In this document: positions 60,592-64,000 of the stretch, piece after piece
Numbering within the stretch: the stretch's first letter is position 1
Layout of the letters: each line of letters starts with the position of its first letter
Source: Comamonas sp. lk
GTDB taxonomy: Bacteria; Pseudomonadota; Gammaproteobacteria; Burkholderiales; Burkholderiaceae_C
Reading direction: 5' to 3'
DNA length: 64,000 nucleotides
Assembly (NCBI GenBank): GCA_945925985.1
Contig: CAMELV010000006.1
Coordinates: 104,557-168,556 of the forward strand
Notes under the pieces: generated by a model
What the model saw: only the letters and a program-made list of their open reading frames with translations
The model's database searches: none
What the model was told of the DNA's origin: nothing
Made by a program: the position numbers and the translations under genes

Positions 60592-61902
60592 ATGAACAAC
60601 ACACTGCAACGCCGATCCTTGATCGCAACGATGGCGGCTATCGCCTTGATGACCCAGACCACGAACACTTGGTCACAGCCTATGCCGCCTTTGGGCAATA
60701 ACAAAGTGACTATCACTTTCTACAACTACAACTTGGCCTCTGCCGGTCTTGGCGCTGATGCAACCAAAGAGCTGATTCGTGAATTCATGGCGGCCAACCC
60801 GGGTGTCACCGTCGAAGGCGTGGCAGTTCCCTCCAGTGACATGACCACCCGCCTGCAAGCTGACTTGGCGGCTGGCAGAACACCAGATCTAGCGCAGTTG
60901 GTGTTCAATGATCTGGACCATATTGTTCGTAACTTTGGTGTCCAAGCGCTGCAGGACATCGTGCCTGCAGCCGATTGGAAGTCACATACCGAAGGCATGG
61001 TCCCGGCTGGCCTTGAGCTTGCCGCTTTTGGCGGCAAGATGTATGGGCTCGCCTTCACCTTTAGCACACCCGTACTTTGGTACAACGCCGACCTACTTAA
61101 AGCCGCTGGACTTGACGCAGACAAGCCACCAAGCACTTGGGATGAAGTGAAGTCGGCGGCCTTGGCGGTCAAGGCCAAGACTGGAAAAGATGGTTTCTAC
61201 GGCTCTTTCTACTCGCAATTTGACTGGGCCTTGCAGGGCTTGATCTTGTCTAACGGAGGACGGGTGTTATCGAAGGACCGCAAGCGATTGATGTTTGGTG
61301 AACCTGAGGCCGTCAAGACCATTGAAATGCTGCGCGACATGGTTGATGCTGGCGCACACACAACGGTCTCTGAAACGGACGTCATGGACAACATGCGCAA
61401 TGGGCGCTTGGCGATGGTGTTGACCACCAGTGCTTATCAGCGTAGTTTGATGAATGCCGCCAAGGGAAAATTTGATCTGCGCGCAGCGAAGATGCCAGCA
61501 TTTGCAGGCAAGCCTGCAGTACCAACTAACTCGGGTAGCGGCCTGTTTATCCTCGCCAAGGACCCACTGAAGCAGCGTGCAGCCTGGGAACTGATGAAGT
61601 TCCTGACGAGCAAGCAAGGGTACACCACGATCACGACCAAGATTGGCTATCTGCCTTTGCGACTCGACATCGTCAAAGACCCAAAATACCTCGCTACCTG
61701 GGTCGCGGAGAACCCGCTGATCATGCCTAACATTGAGCAGTTGTCACGCTTGCAACCTTGGGAATCCATCCCGGGGAACAACTACAAGCAAATTCAGAAG
61801 ATTGAGGTTCAGGCCGTCAACGAAGCGGTTTTCGGTAAAGGAAATGTCGCTGCGATCATGCAGGATGCTCAAAAGCGAGCTCAGGCCCTGATGCCTCGTT
61901 AA
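60592..61902 (+). CDS. ABC transporter solute-binding protein, family 1 (UgpB-like)
   Basis: A 436-residue periplasmic binding protein. A signal peptide covers about residues 1-28 (RRSLIATMAAIALM, ending TWSQ). The mature protein has the CUT1 pattern VTITFYNYNLASAG, RLQADLAAGRTPDLAQL and FTFSTPVLWYNADLLKAAGL, the last resembling UgpB. It sits 57 bp after the phosphodiesterase gene and 15 bp before the first permease. A glycerol-3-phosphate diester or similar compound is the likely ligand, from context. Confidence 0.92.
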   Translation: MNNTLQRRSLIATMAAIALMTQTTNTWSQPMPPLGNNKVTITFYNYNLASAGLGADATKELIREFMAANPGVTVEGVAVPSSDMTTRLQADLAAGRTPDLAQLVFNDLDHIVRNFGVQALQDIVPAADWKSHTEGMVPAGLELAAFGGKMYGLAFTFSTPVLWYNADLLKAAGLDADKPPSTWDEVKSAALAVKAKTGKDGFYGSFYSQFDWALQGLILSNGGRVLSKDRKRLMFGEPEAVKTIEMLRDMVDAGAHTTVSETDVMDNMRNGRLAMVLTTSAYQRSLMNAAKGKFDLRAAKMPAFAGKPAVPTNSGSGLFILAKDPLKQRAAWELMKFLTSKQGYTTITTKIGYLPLRLDIVKDPKYLATWVAENPLIMPNIEQLSRLQPWESIPGNNYKQIQKIEVQAVNEAVFGKGNVAAIMQDAQKRAQALMPR

Positions 61903-61917
61903 GCGGCAGGTGACCCC

Positions 61918-62850
61918 ATGACGACCGCCGCCATTGGTACAGCCATCACACGCCGAGTGCATCGTCCGGCGGTTGATACTTTTTTGATTCCTGTGCTAAT
62001 GGCGGCGCCAGCCATGCTGACACTTGTAGTATGGATCTACTACCCTCTATTTGAGACGGCATGGTTGAGTTTCTTTGAGTGGAACATGATGCCTGGCGCT
62101 CCCAAAACATTCGTCGGTTTTGAGAACTACGAGCGCTTGCTGTCCTTGCCAGAGATGCCCAAGGCCACACTCAACACTATTTACTATACGCTAGGCCTGT
62201 TGCCCCTGACGGTCGCGCTGCCGTTAGCGGTGGCCATGCTCTCGCAAGGTTTACAGGGACCTTGGCGCAATGTGTACCGTGCCGCGATCTTCCTGCCGAT
62301 GATCATGGCACCGGTCGTGATTGCGGTCATCTGGCGCTGGCTATTGAATGCCGAGTACGGCCTTGTTAATGTCATCCTAGCTTCTTTGGGCTTTGGCAAG
62401 GTGCAGTTCCTCAACAACCCAGACACTGCGCTGTGGACCATTTTGTTCATGACGGGCTGGAAGCTGGTGGGCTTTTCGACATTGGTGTTCGCTGCCGCCA
62501 TCACCCAGATTGATAAAAGCTTGACCGAGGCAGCCCGCATGGACGGGGCCAGCGAATGGCGGGTGGCGATCGATATCGTGATCCCGCTCATCTCACCCTC
62601 GGTGCTATTTATTGCCATGCTGACCGTATTGCATGGTGCGCAATGGAGCTTTGCCTATATCAATGTACTGACTAAAGGTGGGCCTTTGCTGGCAACAACC
62701 AACCTGTTCTACCTGCTCTATGAATATGGCTTCGCTAACTTTGCCGTGGGTTGGAGTGCTGCTGCCGGCATGGTTCTCTTTCTTGGATTTGGCGTGATCG
62801 CTATCCTCTGCGGCAGGGTTCTGCAACGCCACGCCTTTCACCAGGGCTGA
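61918..62850 (+). CDS. ABC transporter permease, UgpA/MalF type
   Basis: A 310-residue CUT1 permease with six likely membrane segments starting near residue 22. FEWNMMPGAPKTFVGFENYE (near residues 54-73) is the typical periplasmic loop, and the EAA loop is near residues 200-222 (SLTEAARMDGASEWRVAID). It partners the UgpE-type gene 42 bp downstream. Confidence 0.93.
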   Translation: MTTAAIGTAITRRVHRPAVDTFLIPVLMAAPAMLTLVVWIYYPLFETAWLSFFEWNMMPGAPKTFVGFENYERLLSLPEMPKATLNTIYYTLGLLPLTVALPLAVAMLSQGLQGPWRNVYRAAIFLPMIMAPVVIAVIWRWLLNAEYGLVNVILASLGFGKVQFLNNPDTALWTILFMTGWKLVGFSTLVFAAAITQIDKSLTEAARMDGASEWRVAIDIVIPLISPSVLFIAMLTVLHGAQWSFAYINVLTKGGPLLATTNLFYLLYEYGFANFAVGWSAAAGMVLFLGFGVIAILCGRVLQRHAFHQG

Positions 62851-62892
62851 AACTGTCATTCATCAGCGTCCAATGTCACTCAAAGGTTCTTT

Positions 62893-63786
62893 ATGCCAGC
62901 TTCCCCTTCGACGACAGCATCTCTACCCCAGGACGGTCCTGTTCGCTCCGAGGTGGCTAGCGCCAAGGTCCACCAGAGCCAACGTAACCTCAGCCTGCGC
63001 GCTCACGCTTTGTTGCTGCCCCTGAGCCTGGTTTGCATTTTCCCCTTGTACTGGATGCTGGTGACCGCTCTGCGCGATGAAGGGGATGTTTTTTCGACCA
63101 CCCTGTGGCCAGAGAATCCGACCCTCGACAACTTCAGATATGTCGTCGGCGCTATTCCTCTGGGGCGCATGCTGCTCAACACAACACTGATGGCGGTCTT
63201 GACCACCGTGCTGCAGATCGTGACCGGATTGATGGCCGCCTATGTTTTTGCAAGCGCCCGTGTTTGGGCCGGCCGCCTGTTGCTGGTCAGCCTGACGGCG
63301 GCTTGGCTGATACCGCCGCAGGTGATCATGATCCCCAATTTCTTGCTTATCAATCGTTTGGGCATGATGGACACGCTGCAGGCCCTGGTCATACCCCACG
63401 CAGCTGCAGCCTTCGCCATTATGTTGTTGTACCAGACGATTCGATCTTTCCCCAAAGAGTTGATCGAGTCAGCGGAAATGGACGGCTGTGGTCACATGCA
63501 CATTCTTTTTGCCATCATCTCACCCAACATCAGGCCTGTGATCGCCTCGGTAGCCATTCTGTTGTTTATCTCTTCCTGGAACGAGTACCTGTGGCCACTG
63601 CTCGTGACACGCTCCGCCGAGAACTCTGTCATTCAGATTGGACTACAAATGTTCCTTGGGGAGCAGGGTAACCAATGGGCTCCCCTGATGGCTGCGGCGA
63701 CCTTGGCCTCATTGCCGATCTTGTTGATTTATCTGGTCTTACAGCGGCAGATTATTGATACCTTTGTGCGTTCCGGTTTGCGTTAG
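62893..63786 (+). CDS. ABC transporter permease, UgpE/MalG type
   Basis: A 297-residue CUT1 permease. The first 30 residues are a polar cytoplasmic leader, then six membrane segments. The EAA loop near residues 193-216 (ELIESAEMDGCGHMHILFAI) and the conserved SSWNEYLWPLLVT near residues 225-237 are clear. It ends this operon; no clear terminator was seen in the following 90 bp before the tandem repeat. Confidence 0.93.
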   Translation: MPASPSTTASLPQDGPVRSEVASAKVHQSQRNLSLRAHALLLPLSLVCIFPLYWMLVTALRDEGDVFSTTLWPENPTLDNFRYVVGAIPLGRMLLNTTLMAVLTTVLQIVTGLMAAYVFASARVWAGRLLLVSLTAAWLIPPQVIMIPNFLLINRLGMMDTLQALVIPHAAAAFAIMLLYQTIRSFPKELIESAEMDGCGHMHILFAIISPNIRPVIASVAILLFISSWNEYLWPLLVTRSAENSVIQIGLQMFLGEQGNQWAPLMAAATLASLPILLIYLVLQRQIIDTFVRSGLR

Positions 63787-63878
63787 GAACGCCCTTGATA
63801 TCGTTCATCGCAGAAAGTGTTGGCCAAATAACCCTCGCTGCAATGGGGTGCACAGACTGTTTCTAGGTCGCCACCGCC

Positions 63879-64000
63879 ACCCGATACCCGATACCCGATA
63901 CCCGATACCCGATACCCGATACCCGATACCCGATACCCGATACCCGATACCCGATACCCGATACCCGATACCCGATACCCGATACCCGATACCCGATACC
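63879..64000. repeat. Heptanucleotide tandem repeat (ACCCGAT)n, cut by window edge
   Basis: A 7-bp unit, ACCCGAT, repeats without interruption for 122 bases (about 17.4 copies) and runs off the right edge. It begins about 92 bp after the last permease gene. The copies look identical, as in a young, slippage-prone array. No open frame of interest crosses it. Copy number in an assembly of such repeats is often unreliable. Confidence 0.95.

Noticed and set aside
63879..64000. CRISPR array
   Set aside because: The repeat unit is only 7 bp with no spacers, so it is a simple tandem repeat.
1..64000. Insertion sequences, prophage genes, tRNA or rRNA genes
   Set aside because: No transposase or integrase motifs, no target duplications, and no cloverleaf or rRNA-like stretches were recognised on reading both strands; a dedicated RNA search was not possible.

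Overview
The window looks like a chromosomal segment of a betaproteobacterium, most likely a Comamonadaceae-type Burkholderiales (Rhodoferax/Polaromonas-like). The grounds are GC-rich coding, tightly packed ABC-transporter operons with 4-bp ATGA/GTGA overlaps, protein styles typical of that family, and one short intergenic element of the kind common in comamonads. I saw no rRNA, tRNA, CRISPR array, insertion sequence or phage gene. Both ends are cut: a permease gene runs off the left edge and a 7-bp tandem repeat runs off the right edge.

Layout. (1) 1-3885: a dipeptide/nickel-type ABC importer (SBP, DppB, partial DppC) divergent from a LysR regulator. (2) 3943-6227: a PHP-domain metallohydrolase convergent with UDP-glucose 6-dehydrogenase. 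(3) 6374-16164: a long minus-strand catabolic operon (sugar-type SBP, PLP deaminase, mandelate-racemase-like enzyme, two permeases, two unrecognised proteins, AstE-like deacylase, amidohydrolase) with its MalK/UgpC-type ATPase divergent. (4) 16147-22462: a lipid-related group (phosphatidylserine decarboxylase, class III aminotransferase, Mpo1-like membrane protein, GT4 glycosyltransferase, LplT-like lysophospholipid flippase, YkgJ-type Cys-cluster protein). (5) 22743-33948: phosphonate uptake and C-P lyase genes (phnCDE; phnF-DUF1045-phnN; phnGHIJKLM; PhnZ-like HD oxygenase). (6) 33986-41813: DeoR regulator, HAD phosphatase, complete Dpp-type importer and a calcineurin-like phosphoesterase. 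(7) 41914-57280: a Tat-exported class V aminotransferase, then acyl-CoA metabolism (two enoyl-CoA hydratases, three AMP-forming ligases, SDR, DUF1295, SnoaL/NTF2-like) around a complete branched-chain amino-acid-type importer livKHMGF. (8) 57609-63786: a Ugp-like importer with a calcineurin-like phosphodiesterase and a tyrosine-type phosphatase.

How the parts may work together. Much of the window could serve phosphorus acquisition: phosphonate import and C-P bond cleavage, two importers each linked to phosphatase/phosphoesterase genes, and a lipid-enzyme block. I found several intergenic candidates for PhoB boxes (two TGTCAT-like hexamers 11 bp apart) upstream of phnC, the YkgJ-lplT pair, the GT4 gene, the PHP gene and the phosphodiesterase-ugp operon. 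These suggest phosphate-starvation control linking phosphonate use, phosphodiester scavenging and possibly membrane-lipid remodelling. That link is inference from motifs and gene neighbours. The C-P lyase set has no phnP, but it carries a DUF1045 protein with two HxT motifs (2H phosphoesterase style) that could do the same step.

Functions are assigned from motifs and family resemblance only; no searches were run. Start codons were moved where a ribosome-binding site, an operon overlap or family length argued for it, and this is stated in each entry.
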